Both the position numbers and the translations under genes were made by a program. The notes beneath the pieces were generated by a model, which had not been told where the DNA came from, did not search any database, and worked only from the letters and a program-made list of their open reading frames with translations. Positions 15,987 to 24,252 of a stretch of 64,000 nt of DNA are shown here, one piece after another. This stretch comes from DAOUAE01 sp034433795 (GTDB taxonomy: Bacteria > Chloroflexota > UBA6077 > FW602-bin22 > DAOUAE01): the NCBI GenBank assembly GCA_034433795.1, contig DAOUAE010000089.1, positions 1 to 64,000 on the forward strand. The letters run 5' to 3'. Position 1 is the stretch's first letter; every line of letters starts with the position of its first letter.

Positions 15987-16886
15987 ATGCGGACGCTGCG
16001 GCTCGTGCTGGAGTACGACGGAACCCACTTCGCCGGGTTCCAGATCCAGCCCGGGCGACGGACCGTCCAGGGCGAACTGGAAGCCGCCTTGGCCCGGATC
16101 ACGCAGGAGACCATCCGGGTGGTGGCCGCCGGCCGGACCGACGCCGGGGTGCACGCCCGGGGGCAGGTGGTCAGCTTCCGAATGGGCTCGCCGCTCCCGG
16201 TGGAGCGGCTGCACCGCGCGCTCCTGGCGCTCCTGCCCGCGGACATCACGGTCCACCACGTCCAGGAGATGCCCCCGGGGTTCCACGCCCGACGGGACGC
16301 CCGACGCCGCCTGTACCGCTACACCATCCTCAACCGACCGGTGCGGCCGGCCATCGGCCGGCAGTACGTCTGGCATGTGCCGGACCCGCTCGATGTCGCG
16401 GCGATGCAGGCGGCCTGCCGGTATCTCATTGGCACTCACGACTTCGCCGCCTTCGCCGGTCTGAGCAGCGGGCGGCGCGGTCGGCGGACCGAACGAACGG
16501 TCTACCGGGCCGACCTCTGGCGGGAGCAGGCGGCGGTCATCTTCGAGATCGAGGCCAACGCCTTCCTGCCGCAGATGGTGCGGACCATCGTGGGGACGCT
16601 GGTCGAGATCGGGCGGGGCCGGCGTGAGCCGGCGGCGATGGCCGCGATCCTGGCGGCGCGCGACCGCCGAGCGGCGGGACCGACTGCGCCGCCCCAGGGG
16701 CTGTGCCTGATGCGAGTCTGGTACGACGAGTCGGTGGATGGCGACGGTGAGGAGTGGCGCGATGCAAAAGACCTACGCAGTGAAGGCATCGGAGATCCAG
16801 CGGCGCTGGTATGTGGTGGACGCGAGCGGCCAGATCCTGGGTCGTCTGGCGACGCAGATCGCCCGGGTGCTGCGCGGCAAGCATAA
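15987..16886 (+). CDS. truA: tRNA pseudouridine(38-40) synthase TruA
   Basis: The TruA domain covers residues 1 to about 250: RLVLEYDGTHFAGFQIQPG, the catalytic Asp in VVAAGRTDAGVHARGQV, and NAFLPQMVRTIVGTLVEIGRG. It converts U38-U40 of many tRNAs to pseudouridine. After LCLMRVWYDE, where most homologues end, the frame continues about 48 more residues and overlaps rplM by 125 nt in another frame. The tail is Gly/Arg/Asp-rich and may simply be read-on to the first stop. A frameshift at the end is possible. Confidence 0.9.
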   Translation: MRTLRLVLEYDGTHFAGFQIQPGRRTVQGELEAALARITQETIRVVAAGRTDAGVHARGQVVSFRMGSPLPVERLHRALLALLPADITVHHVQEMPPGFHARRDARRRLYRYTILNRPVRPAIGRQYVWHVPDPLDVAAMQAACRYLIGTHDFAAFAGLSSGRRGRRTERTVYRADLWREQAAVIFEIEANAFLPQMVRTIVGTLVEIGRGRREPAAMAAILAARDRRAAGPTAPPQGLCLMRVWYDESVDGDGEEWRDAKDLRSEGIGDPAALVCGGRERPDPGSSGDADRPGAARQA

Positions 16887-17226
16887 GCCGATCTACAGCC
16901 CGCACCTGGACACCGGCGACTACGTGATCGTCATCAACGCCGAAAAGGTGCGGGTGACGGGGAAGAAACTCGACCAGAAGGTCTACTATCGGCACTCGGG
17001 ATATCCGGGCGGCCTGAAGGCGGAGACGCTCCGGCAGGCTCTCCAGCGGCATCCCGAGCGGGTGATCATCCACGCGGTGCGGGGCATGTTGCCCAAGAAG
17101 GCGCTCGGGCGCCAGATGCTCAAGAAACTCAAGGTCTACGCTGGGCCGCACCACCCACACGCGGCCCAGCAGCCGGAGCCGTTCCCGCTGCTCGCGGAGC
17201 GGCGCGTCGAAGGAGGCGGCCAGTGA
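16762..17226 (+). CDS. rplM: 50S ribosomal protein L13
   Basis: A 154-residue L13 with KTYAVKASEIQRRWYVVDASGQILGRLATQIARVLRGKHKP and PERVIIHAVRGMLPKKALGRQMLKKLKVYAG. It is an early 50S assembly protein. ATG 16762, preceded by GTGAGGAGTGGCGCG, gives the canonical start; an in-frame ATG at 16738 would add eight residues. The gene begins inside the 3' end of truA. Confidence 0.96.
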   Translation: MQKTYAVKASEIQRRWYVVDASGQILGRLATQIARVLRGKHKPIYSPHLDTGDYVIVINAEKVRVTGKKLDQKVYYRHSGYPGGLKAETLRQALQRHPERVIIHAVRGMLPKKALGRQMLKKLKVYAGPHHPHAAQQPEPFPLLAERRVEGGGQ

Positions 17227-17648
17227 TGGCGGTCGAGGACCGAAGGACGGCGATGGAACAGCGATACTTTGCGGCGACCGGACGGCGCAAGACGGCGGTG
17301 GCGCGGGTGCGCCTCTACCCCGGTGGGACCGGGCAGATCATCGTCAACGGCAAGCCGTTGACCGAGGTTCTCCCGCGCCTGACCTGGCAGGTGCAGGTGC
17401 TGCAGCCGCTGCAGGTGGTGGACGCGGTCCAGAAATACAACGTGGTCGCCCGTGTCTCGGGAGGAGGCCTCTCGGGCTGGGCGGGGGCGATCGCCCACGG
17501 GCTGGCCCGGGCTCTTGTTCTGGCCAACCCAGAGTACCGGCCTCCGCTCCGGCAGGCCGGGCTCCTCACCCGCGACCCCCGTGTGAAAGAGCGGAAGAAG
17601 TACGGTCTCAAGCGGGCCCGCAAGGCGCCGCAGTACACCAAGCGGTAA
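17226..17648 (+). CDS. rpsI: 30S ribosomal protein S9
   Basis: A 140-residue S9 with YFAATGRRKTAVARVRLYPGGTGQIIVNGKPL, SGGGLSGWAGAIAHGLARAL and the C-terminal KYGLKRARKAPQYTKR whose final Arg contacts P-site tRNA. ATG 17226 overlaps the rplM stop (TGATG) and follows GGAGGCGGCCAG; a second ATG at 17253 would give the 131-residue length more usual for S9. It is the last gene of the superoperon. Confidence 0.96.
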   Translation: MAVEDRRTAMEQRYFAATGRRKTAVARVRLYPGGTGQIIVNGKPLTEVLPRLTWQVQVLQPLQVVDAVQKYNVVARVSGGGLSGWAGAIAHGLARALVLANPEYRPPLRQAGLLTRDPRVKERKKYGLKRARKAPQYTKR

Positions 17649-17684
17649 CCCGGTCGCCTGTCGGCTATCGGTCGGACAGCACAG

Positions 17685-17717
17685 CGTGGCCCCGCCCGTC
17701 GGACGGGCGGGGCCACG
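17685..17717. terminator. Strong bidirectional hairpin terminator after rpsI
   Basis: A perfect 16-bp inverted repeat, CGTGGCCCCGCCCGTC (17685-17700) against 17702-17717. The centre cannot pair fully, so the real loop is a few bases. It lies between the convergent rpsI (+) and the 17745-17993 gene (-), 37 nt after one stop and 28 nt from the other. There is no clear U-tract, but stem strength and position fit a shared terminator. Confidence 0.75.
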
Positions 17718-17744
17718 TCCTGCCGTGCGGTCCGGCTGGCAGGC

Positions 17745-17993
17745 TCAGTCGAACTGGCCCTTCTGGACGTGCTTGGCGATCTCCTCGCGCAGCATCTGGA
17801 TCTGCCGGATCTCTTCCTGCTTCAGTTGCTCCAGCACCCGCACGCAGTCCATGCAGCCCTGCTGCCGCGCGTCCTGAATGTAGGTGTCGTAGCGCCAGAC
17901 CGCGTCGAGCTTGTTGTCCAGCGTTGAGATCAGATTGTGGTTGACGTTCTTCATCGCGGCCGTGTGCGGGATCGTCGGTGCGACCTGAGCCAT
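17745..17993 (-). CDS. Small helical protein of unknown function (82 aa)
   Basis: Not recognised. The predicted 82-residue protein is mostly alpha-helical, with DAVWRYDTYIQDARQQGCMDCVRVLEQLKQEE followed by a charged helix that ends KHVQKGQFD. It has a CxxC pair (CMDC) and no signal or membrane segment. ATG at 17993 was chosen because GGGGGAGATCC precedes it; the frame runs farther upstream without sense. It is the second of two small minus-strand genes and converges on rpsI. The shape recalls ferritin-like helical hairpins, but this is only an impression. Confidence 0.75.
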   Translation of the reverse strand: MAQVAPTIPHTAAMKNVNHNLISTLDNKLDAVWRYDTYIQDARQQGCMDCVRVLEQLKQEEIRQIQMLREEIAKHVQKGQFD

Positions 17994-18021
17994 CGGATCT
18001 CCCCCTGTCCAAAAGGATTCG

Positions 18022-18039
18022 CTGGTCCCGGTGGACCAG
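18022..18039 (-). terminator. Hairpin between the two small minus-strand genes
   Basis: CTGGTCC (18022-18028) pairs with GGACCAG (18033-18039) around CGGT. On the minus strand it lies after the stop of the 18070-18342 gene and is followed by a short CCTTTTGG. It may be a weak terminator or a processing site upstream of the 82-residue gene. Confidence 0.4.
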
Positions 18040-18069
18040 GCGCGGTTCTCTGTGCAAGTTGCAGGCCAG

Positions 18070-18342
18070 TCACCGCACCTGATCGGGCGACTCGCGCTGG
18101 AAGAGCCGGCGGGCGGCGTCGCCCACCCCGAGCGCGACACAGTCGCAGAAGACCGAGTAGATGGCCTTGTTGAGGAGTCGGAGACGCCAGTCCGCGCCGT
18201 CCAGTCGGGGCGCCAGCGTCCGGTGCTGGCGGAGCAGCCAGGCCAGGCGACTCAGGTAGAAGGCCTGCAGGGCCGTGAGCCGCTGGCCCGGACCGGCCAG
18301 CGGTTCCAGGAAATCCGAGCGGAGCGGTTCCGACGGCGTCAT
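18070..18342 (-). CDS. Hypothetical protein (90 aa)
   Basis: Not recognised. A 90-residue protein with a helical middle (RLTALQAFYLSRLAWLLRQH and WRLRLLNKAIYSVFCDCVALGVGDAARRLF) and a CDC pair. It is not clearly membrane spanning. ATG at 18342 is supported by GGGAGGAGACG immediately upstream. It is divergent from rsgA, with a shared GTATAC motif in the gap, and upstream of the 82-residue gene; both may be one unit. No function is assigned. Confidence 0.65.
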   Translation of the reverse strand: MTPSEPLRSDFLEPLAGPGQRLTALQAFYLSRLAWLLRQHRTLAPRLDGADWRLRLLNKAIYSVFCDCVALGVGDAARRLFQRESPDQVR

Positions 18343-18437
18343 CGTCTCCTCCCGTTCCGGTCGCCAGCGGTCTCGGAGCCCACCCGGCCTGCAACCGGCG
18401 TGCCCGGCGGGACTGGCGCAGAGAGCGGGGCAACCAG

Positions 18438-18444
18438 GTATACT
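18438..18444. promoter_or_regulatory. Possible shared -10 region of rsgA and the 90-aa gene
   Basis: The palindrome GTATAC (18438-18443) gives TATACT on the + strand, 18 nt before the rsgA start, and TATACC on the minus strand toward the 90-residue gene. No good -35 hexamer is visible in either direction, so this is a weak call. Confidence 0.3.
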
Positions 18445-18461
18445 CTGATCGGGGTGAGAAT

Positions 18462-19475
18462 TTGACGCTGGTCGAGAACGCCAATCAGGAGGAACCGGCG
18501 CCGTCGCCGGCCACCCGGCCGGGCGTGGAGTGTCTGGAGGGGGTGGTCCGGCGCCTGCACCGCAAGACCTGTCTGGTCGAGACGCCACGGGGGACCTTCC
18601 AGTGTCTCATCCGGGGGCGGCTGCTCAAAGGGTATCTCCGTCCGGGAGGCCCCCGGGCCGCGCCGGAGTCGCCGGAACGGCTGGCGCCGATCGCCGTGGG
18701 CGATCGGGTGAAGGTCTGTCTGCTGCCGGACGGCACGGCGGTGGTCGAGGAGGTCTACCCGCGGGAGCGGGCCTACGTGCGGGTCACGGCCGGGCCCCGG
18801 CCCACGGTCCTGGCCGGGGTGGACCAGCTGATCATCGTCTTCGCGGCCCACGAGCCGGAGCCGGTGCTGCCGATGCTCGACCGGTTCCTGGTCATCGCCG
18901 AGGCCGAAGGGCTGGAGCCCATTATCTGCATCAACAAAATCGATCTGGGCTGGGAGCACCTGAAGCGGGCGCTGGAGTGCTACCGGCGAGCGGGATACAC
19001 GGTGGTCCTGACCAGCGCCCGGACCGGCGAGGGGCTGGAGGAGCTGCGGCGGCTGCTCTGGGGCAAGGTCTCGGCCTTCGTGGGGCCATCGGGGGTGGGC
19101 AAGACCAGCCTGCTCAACGCCCTCAAGCCCGGTCTGGGCCTGCGGGTGCGGGAGGTCAGCCGGGCCACCGGCCGGGGCCGGCACACCACCACGGTCATCC
19201 AGCTCTTCCCGCTGGACGGTCCGGAGGCCGGCGCCATCGCCGATATGCCGGGGCTGCGGACCCTCTCTCTGGCCGGGATCGCCCCGGAGGATCTGGACCA
19301 GTACTTCCGGGAGTTCCGACCCTATCTGGGGCGGTGCGCCTTCAGCGACTGCACCCACCGGCTCGAGCCGGGCTGTGCGGTCCGGGCGGCGGTTGAGCGC
19401 GGCGCGATCTGTCGGGAGCGCTACGAGGCCTACCTGCGCCTCTGGGCCGCTCTGGCCGGCGAATCAGCCGGCTGA
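18462..19475 (+). CDS. rsgA: Ribosome small subunit-dependent GTPase A
   Basis: A 337-residue circularly permuted GTPase that checks late 30S maturation. The OB domain is at residues about 20-105. The G motifs come in permuted order: INKIDL (G4), TSARTGEGLEEL (G5), then P-loop GPSGVGKTSLLN near residue 206, and ADMPGLRTLSL. The C-terminal zinc knuckle has CAFSDCTHRLEPGCAV. The start is TTG 18462 after GGGGTGAG. The end overlaps the convergent dehydrogenase gene by 12 nt. Confidence 0.95.
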   Translation: MTLVENANQEEPAPSPATRPGVECLEGVVRRLHRKTCLVETPRGTFQCLIRGRLLKGYLRPGGPRAAPESPERLAPIAVGDRVKVCLLPDGTAVVEEVYPRERAYVRVTAGPRPTVLAGVDQLIIVFAAHEPEPVLPMLDRFLVIAEAEGLEPIICINKIDLGWEHLKRALECYRRAGYTVVLTSARTGEGLEELRRLLWGKVSAFVGPSGVGKTSLLNALKPGLGLRVREVSRATGRGRHTTTVIQLFPLDGPEAGAIADMPGLRTLSLAGIAPEDLDQYFREFRPYLGRCAFSDCTHRLEPGCAVRAAVERGAICRERYEAYLRLWAALAGESAG

Positions 19476-20513
19476 TCCGCCGGCCAGAATCCCGGCCGTC
19501 TCCAGCCTCAGGTCCCGGGCGACGGCCAGCAACCGCTGCCAGGTGTCGTCAGGCAGGGGGATGCCCTCGGCCGCGCGCCGGGCGCGGGTTCGGCGCTCGG
19601 GCTCACCGGGGATGAGAACCTCGGCGAACCCCGGCGCTGGCGGCACGGCTTTGATCCGCTGAAAGAGGCGGTCCATATTCTCTTGAACCACCGTCAGCGG
19701 CTGGAAGGCGGCGGCGTCGAGCGCCAGAAGAAACGTTCCACTGCCACGCTGTTCGGGGCTGAAGGCCCCGGCCCCGAGCAGAGCCCCGGCCAGCGCATCA
19801 ACCAGGAGGGCCAGGGCGTAGCCCTTGTGGCCGCCGAAGGGCAGGAGCATCCCGCCGTGGTAGAAATCGTTGGGATCGGTGGTGGGCCGACCCTCGCGGT
19901 CCAGAATCCAGCCCTCAGGGATCCGCTCGCCTTTGGCCCGGGCGACCTGGAGTTTGCCCTCAGCGACGGTGGTGGTGGCGAAATCAATGAGGAGGAGCCC
20001 GAACTCCCCAGCCGGTATCCCGACGGCCAGCGGATTGGTGCCCAGCGCCCGGGCGGCCCCTCCGTAGGGGGCGGCGATGGCGGCAGTGCTGCCGCCGGCG
20101 AACACGAAGAGGACCACCCCGGCCGCCGCTCCGCGCTCAGCGTACTCGCCCAGCCGGCCGATGTGATTGCAGCGGGTCAGGCCGACTGCCGCCACCCTGG
20201 CAGCGCGGGCCTTGGCGATGGCGATCTCGGTGGCGTAGTGTGCGGCGACCTGACCGAAGGCCCAGCCGCCGTCCACCAGCGCCGTGGTCGGCGTCTCCTG
20301 GAGAAGAGCGGGCCGGGCGTCGGGGATGATCACCCCTCGGCGGATGAGGTCGACATAGGCCGGGACGCGGATGACGCCGTGGGAGTCATGCCCGACCAGG
20401 TTGCTTTCGACCAGCGAGGTAGCGACCTGGTCGGCGATGTCCGGCGGAGCGCCGGCCGATCGGAAGATAGCGGTGGTCAGACGGGTAAGATCGGCGGCCG
20501 AGATACGGGGCAT
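19464..20513 (-). CDS. Malate/L-lactate dehydrogenase family oxidoreductase
   Basis: A 349-residue member of the Ldh_2 (malate/L-sulfolactate/ureidoglycolate dehydrogenase) family. Family marks are SLVESNLVGHDSHGVIRVPAYVDLIRRG with the catalytic His, ALVDGGWAFGQVAAHYA, and FGGHKGYALALLVDALAGALLGAG. These enzymes are NAD(P)-dependent cytosolic 2-hydroxyacid dehydrogenases; the substrate cannot be told. It is transcribed alone from an extended -10 promoter at 20564-20572 and converges with rsgA. Confidence 0.9.
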   Translation of the reverse strand: MPRISAADLTRLTTAIFRSAGAPPDIADQVATSLVESNLVGHDSHGVIRVPAYVDLIRRGVIIPDARPALLQETPTTALVDGGWAFGQVAAHYATEIAIAKARAARVAAVGLTRCNHIGRLGEYAERGAAAGVVLFVFAGGSTAAIAAPYGGAARALGTNPLAVGIPAGEFGLLLIDFATTTVAEGKLQVARAKGERIPEGWILDREGRPTTDPNDFYHGGMLLPFGGHKGYALALLVDALAGALLGAGAFSPEQRGSGTFLLALDAAAFQPLTVVQENMDRLFQRIKAVPPAPGFAEVLIPGEPERRTRARRAAEGIPLPDDTWQRLLAVARDLRLETAGILAGGSAG

Positions 20514-20563
20514 AGCCTCTCCCTGGCAAACGCGTGCGTCCTCGCCCGTGCGGGCTGGGCACT

Positions 20564-20572
20564 ATTATAGCA
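20564..20572 (-). promoter_or_regulatory. Extended -10 promoter for the dehydrogenase gene
   Basis: On the minus strand the sequence reads TGCTATAAT, a TGn-extended perfect -10 (TATAAT complementary to 20564-20569). A -35 match is poor, as expected for extended -10 promoters. It lies about 50 nt upstream of the start at 20513. Confidence 0.6.
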
Positions 20573-20592
20573 GGAGCGTGACCGTGACAGAC

Positions 20593-20622
20593 TTGACGGT
20601 GCGGGGCCGGCTCTGGTAAAAC
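20593..20622 (+). promoter_or_regulatory. Sigma70-like promoter of the caa3 oxidase operon
   Basis: TTGACG (20593-20598) and TAAAAC (20617-20622) with an 18-nt spacer. The predicted start is about 20629, giving a leader of some 60 nt before coxB. It sits back to back with the minus-strand promoter at 20564-20572. Confidence 0.65.
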
Positions 20623-20687
20623 AGAGGCTGCGCATTGCTTCCCCCCACCGTGCGCCAGCGATTCTGCACCTGAGGTTGCAACCGGCA

Positions 20688-21698
20688 ATGAACGGTGGAG
20701 TGCGCGCCGCAGGCTGGCGGTTTCTCCCCCTCCTGTTCCTTCTCCTGTTCGGGATGGTCGGCTGTGAGCAGAGTCCGCAGACCACCATCACGCCGGTCAC
20801 CGATTTCGGCCGGGAGATCAACAGCCTTTACCTGCTCGTCACAGTCCTGGCCGCCTTCGTCTTCATTATTGTCGAAGGGGCCCTGCTCTACGCGGTCTTT
20901 CGCTTCCGGGCCCGCCCGGGCGACGGTCAGCCGCGCCAGATCCACGGGAACACGCGGCTGGAGATCGCCTGGACGCTGGCCCCGGCCCTGATCCTGGTGG
21001 TCATCGCCGTACCGACGATCCGGACCATCTTCGCCACCCAGACTGAGCCCCCACCCAACGCCCTGCGGGTGCGGGTCATCGGCCATCAGTGGTGGTGGGA
21101 GTTCCAGTACCCGGACCTGGGGATCGTCACCGCCAACGAACTGCACCTGCCGACTGGCCGGCCGGTCGCCCTCTCGCTCGAGTCGGCCGATGTCATCCAC
21201 AGTTTCTGGGTGCCGAAACTGGGAGGGAAGCGCGACGCCATCCCCAATCGGGTGAACCACCTCTGGTTCACCATCGACGAGCCGGGCGTGTATCTCGGCC
21301 AGTGCGCCGAGTACTGCGGGACCCAGCACGCCAACATGCGGATGCGGGTGATCGTCCAGACGCCGGCCGAGTTTGAGCAGTGGGTCCAGGCCCAGAAGAC
21401 CGTCCCGCAGCCGACGACCGCCGAGGCCCAGCAGGGGGCGCAGCTCTTCGCCCGCAGCGCCTGTGTGGGCTGCCACACGGTGGCCGGAACGCCGGCCCAG
21501 GGCAAGCAGGGACCGGACCTGACCCATGTCGGCAGTCGGACGACGCTGGCGGCGGGGATCATCCCCAACACGCCGGAGAACCTGGCGCGCTGGCTGAAGG
21601 ACCCCCAGGCGATCAAGCCGGGGAACAAGATGCCCACTCTTGGGCTGAGCGACGCGGACATCCGGTTGCTGGTGGCCTACCTCACCAGCCTGAAGTAG
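20688..21698 (+). CDS. coxB: Cytochrome c oxidase subunit II with fused cytochrome c (caa3 type)
   Basis: A 336-residue lipoprotein-type subunit II. The signal peptide ends in a lipobox (FGMVGC); two membrane helices follow. The CuA site has C206, C210, H214 and M217 in CAEYCGTQHANM, with an upstream His in ADVIHSFWVP. The C-terminal domain has a heme c motif CVGCH (C259, C262, H263), which marks caa3 oxidases and accepts electrons from cytochrome c or ACIII. ATG 20688 is preferred over an in-frame TTG at 20676. Confidence 0.95.
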   Translation: MNGGVRAAGWRFLPLLFLLLFGMVGCEQSPQTTITPVTDFGREINSLYLLVTVLAAFVFIIVEGALLYAVFRFRARPGDGQPRQIHGNTRLEIAWTLAPALILVVIAVPTIRTIFATQTEPPPNALRVRVIGHQWWWEFQYPDLGIVTANELHLPTGRPVALSLESADVIHSFWVPKLGGKRDAIPNRVNHLWFTIDEPGVYLGQCAEYCGTQHANMRMRVIVQTPAEFEQWVQAQKTVPQPTTAEAQQGAQLFARSACVGCHTVAGTPAQGKQGPDLTHVGSRTTLAAGIIPNTPENLARWLKDPQAIKPGNKMPTLGLSDADIRLLVAYLTSLK

Positions 21699-21741
21699 GC
21701 GAGGGCGCAGCGCTCGCCGCGAGCACACGCGGAGGTGGACG

Positions 21742-23577
21742 ATGGCGACGGTGGCAGGTGTTCTGGAACGACGCCGGGTCTACCACGGCGTCTGGAGCTG
21801 GGTGACCACGGTCGACCACAAACGAATCGGCATCCTCTACGGGGTGACCGCCTTCATCTTCCTGCTTATCGGCGGGATCGAGGCGCTCCTGATGCGCATC
21901 CAGCTGGCGGTCCCCAACAACACGTTCCTGGGGCCCGATGACTTCAACGCCCTCTTCACCATGCACGGCACCACGATGATCTTTCTGGTGGTGATGCCGC
22001 TGAGCGCCGCCTTCTTCAACTTCGTGGTGCCGCTGATGATCGGGGCGCACGATGTAGCCTTCCCCCGTCTCAACGCCCTCTCCTACTGGGTCTTCCTCTT
22101 CGGCGCCATCCTTCTCAACCTGGGCTGGGTGGTCAACCAGGCCCCGGCGGTGGGCTGGTTCGGCTACGCCAACCTGACCGCCAAGCAGTACACCCCGGGC
22201 CACGCCACCGACTTCTGGATCCTGGGCCTGCAGCTCCTGGGCGTGGGCTCGATGGCGGCGGCCTTCAACTTCCTGGTGACGATCATCAACATGCGGGCCC
22301 CCGGCATGTCGCTGATGCGGATGCCGGTCTTCGTCTGGATGACGCTGGTGACGATGTTCCTCATCATCTTCGCCTTTCCGGTCATCACCGTCGCCCTCAT
22401 CCAGGTGATGTTCGACCGCTTCTTCGGGACCAACTTCTACAACGTGGCGGCCGGAGCGGACCTGCTCCTCTGGCAGCACCTGTTCTGGGTCTTCGGGCAC
22501 CCGGAGGTCTACATCCTTATCCTCCCGGCGATGGGCATCATCTCCGAGGTGCTGCCGACCTTCGCCCGCAAGCCGCTCTTCGGCTATCCCTTCGTGGTCT
22601 ACTCAGGGATCGCCATCGCCTTCCTCTCGTTCGGCGTCTGGGCCCACCACATGTTTGCGGTGGGGATGGGGCCGCTGGCTGACGCGGTCTTCGCCATCAC
22701 CACAATGGCCATCGCCATTCCGACCGGCGTGAAGGTCTTCAACTGGCTGGGGACCCTGTGGGGTGGCCAGATCCGCTGGACGACGGCGATGCACTTCGCG
22801 GTGGGCTTCATCGCCATGTTCGTCATCGGCGGGATCAGCGGGGTGATGCACGCCACCCCGCCGGTGGACCTGCAGCAGACCGACTCGTACTTCGTGGTGG
22901 CCCACTTCCACTACGTGCTGTTCGGCGGGGCGCTCTTCGGCCTGATGGCCGGAATCTACTACTGGTTCCCCAAGATCACCGGACGGCTGCTGGACGAGAA
23001 ACTGGGGCGGCTCCACTTCTGGCTCTGGTTCGTGGGCTTCAATATGACGTTCTTCCCGATGCATATCCTGGGGCTGGAGGGGATGCCGCGCCGGGTCTAC
23101 ACCTACAGCCCGGAGCAGGGCTGGGCCTTCTGGAACCTGGTCTGCACCATTGGGGCCTTCATCACCGCCGCCTCGGTCCTGGTGTTTATGGTCAACGTCT
23201 ACCGCAGCCTGCGCCAGGGCGAACGGGCCGAGGCTGACCCCTGGGATGGGCAGACGCTGGAATGGGCCATCCCCTCGCCGCCGCCGGCCTACAATTTCGC
23301 GGTGGTGCCGACCGTGCACAGCCGCCGACCGGTCTGGGATTGGAAGTACGGGCCGCACGCCGGGGTGAAACTGCCGCTGGTGGGTGAGCCGGCCCAGGTG
23401 GCCGAGGCCGAGCGGCATATGCCCGATCCCTCATACTATCCGATTGTGGTCTCCTTCGGGCTCTTCCTGGCGCTGAGCGGGTTCATCTTCTCGCCGGTGC
23501 TGGTGGCCCTGGGAGTGGTGATCCTGCTCTACGGCCTGTACGGCTGGCTCTTCGAGCCGATCGCCGGCCAGGCCTGA
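21742..23577 (+). CDS. ctaD: Cytochrome c oxidase subunit I
   Basis: A 611-residue heme-copper oxidase subunit I that reduces O2 to water and pumps protons. Heme a ligands are H75 (MHGTTM) and H390, heme a3 ligand is H388 (AHFHYVLFGG), and CuB ligands are H253, H302 and H303, with Y257 in GHPEVY forming the His-Tyr cross-link. The Glu in GHPEV marks an A1-type enzyme. ATG 21742 follows GGAGGTGGACG. Confidence 0.98.
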   Translation: MATVAGVLERRRVYHGVWSWVTTVDHKRIGILYGVTAFIFLLIGGIEALLMRIQLAVPNNTFLGPDDFNALFTMHGTTMIFLVVMPLSAAFFNFVVPLMIGAHDVAFPRLNALSYWVFLFGAILLNLGWVVNQAPAVGWFGYANLTAKQYTPGHATDFWILGLQLLGVGSMAAAFNFLVTIINMRAPGMSLMRMPVFVWMTLVTMFLIIFAFPVITVALIQVMFDRFFGTNFYNVAAGADLLLWQHLFWVFGHPEVYILILPAMGIISEVLPTFARKPLFGYPFVVYSGIAIAFLSFGVWAHHMFAVGMGPLADAVFAITTMAIAIPTGVKVFNWLGTLWGGQIRWTTAMHFAVGFIAMFVIGGISGVMHATPPVDLQQTDSYFVVAHFHYVLFGGALFGLMAGIYYWFPKITGRLLDEKLGRLHFWLWFVGFNMTFFPMHILGLEGMPRRVYTYSPEQGWAFWNLVCTIGAFITAASVLVFMVNVYRSLRQGERAEADPWDGQTLEWAIPSPPPAYNFAVVPTVHSRRPVWDWKYGPHAGVKLPLVGEPAQVAEAERHMPDPSYYPIVVSFGLFLALSGFIFSPVLVALGVVILLYGLYGWLFEPIAGQA

Positions 23578-23599
23578 GGCTCAACGGACGGAGAGACGG

Positions 23600-24199
23600 A
23601 TGCAGCACGCCATCGCCCACGGACCGGCCCACGCGACGACCACCGGCCTGGACAACCGGAAACTGCTGATGTGGTTGTTCCTGGGCTCGGACTGCCTGTT
23701 CTTCGGGTCGTTTATCGCCACCTACCTCATCTACCGGGGGAAGAGCGTCGTCGGGCCCTACCCACAGGAGATCCTGAACATCCCGGTGACCTCGGTCAGC
23801 ACCTTCGTTCTGTTGAACAGCAGCCTGATGATGGTGCTGGCCCTGGCCTCGATCCAGCGCGGGGATATGCGGGGCACCAAACTCTGGCTGCTGATGACCG
23901 CCCTCTTCGGTTCGACCTTCCTGGGCTTCCAGTTCTTCGAGTTCACCGAGTTCGTGCACAAGGGGCTGACCCCGGCCCGGAACCTCTTCGGGACGACGTT
24001 CTTCGTCCTGACTGGCTTCCACGGGGCGCACGTGAGCATCGGCGTGCTCTGGCTGCTTTCGCTCTGGACGATGGCGATGACCGGCAAACTCACGCCGGCC
24101 GACAGCCTGAAGGTCGAGATCTGTGGACTCTACTGGCACTTCGTGGATGTTGTCTGGATCGTGATCTTCACGGTGGTCTACCTGCTCTCGGTGCTCTGA
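23600..24199 (+). CDS. ctaE: Cytochrome c oxidase subunit III
   Basis: A 199-residue subunit III with about five membrane helices, the shorter form found with SoxM-type oxidases. Marks are WLFLGSDCLFFGSFIATYLIYRG, the FFEFTEFVHKG block and FHGAHVSIGVLWLLSLW, plus WHFVDVVWIVIF. It stabilises subunit I proton uptake. It is 22 nt after ctaD. Confidence 0.96.
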   Translation: MQHAIAHGPAHATTTGLDNRKLLMWLFLGSDCLFFGSFIATYLIYRGKSVVGPYPQEILNIPVTSVSTFVLLNSSLMMVLALASIQRGDMRGTKLWLLMTALFGSTFLGFQFFEFTEFVHKGLTPARNLFGTTFFVLTGFHGAHVSIGVLWLLSLWTMAMTGKLTPADSLKVEICGLYWHFVDVVWIVIFTVVYLLSVL

Positions 24200-24252
24200 A
24201 GGGGGCGATGGTGGCAGACCAGGGAGCCGAGGTCCAGGCCAAGGAGGCAACG

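Noticed and set aside
17685..17717. Terminator as part of a repeat family or mobile element.
   Set aside because: No second copy was noticed in the window and it sits exactly between convergent genes, so a simple shared terminator explains it.
24208..24252. Earlier ATG for subunit IV at 24208.
   Set aside because: The ATG at 24253 has an AAGGAGG at ideal spacing; the upstream residues are not conserved in the family.
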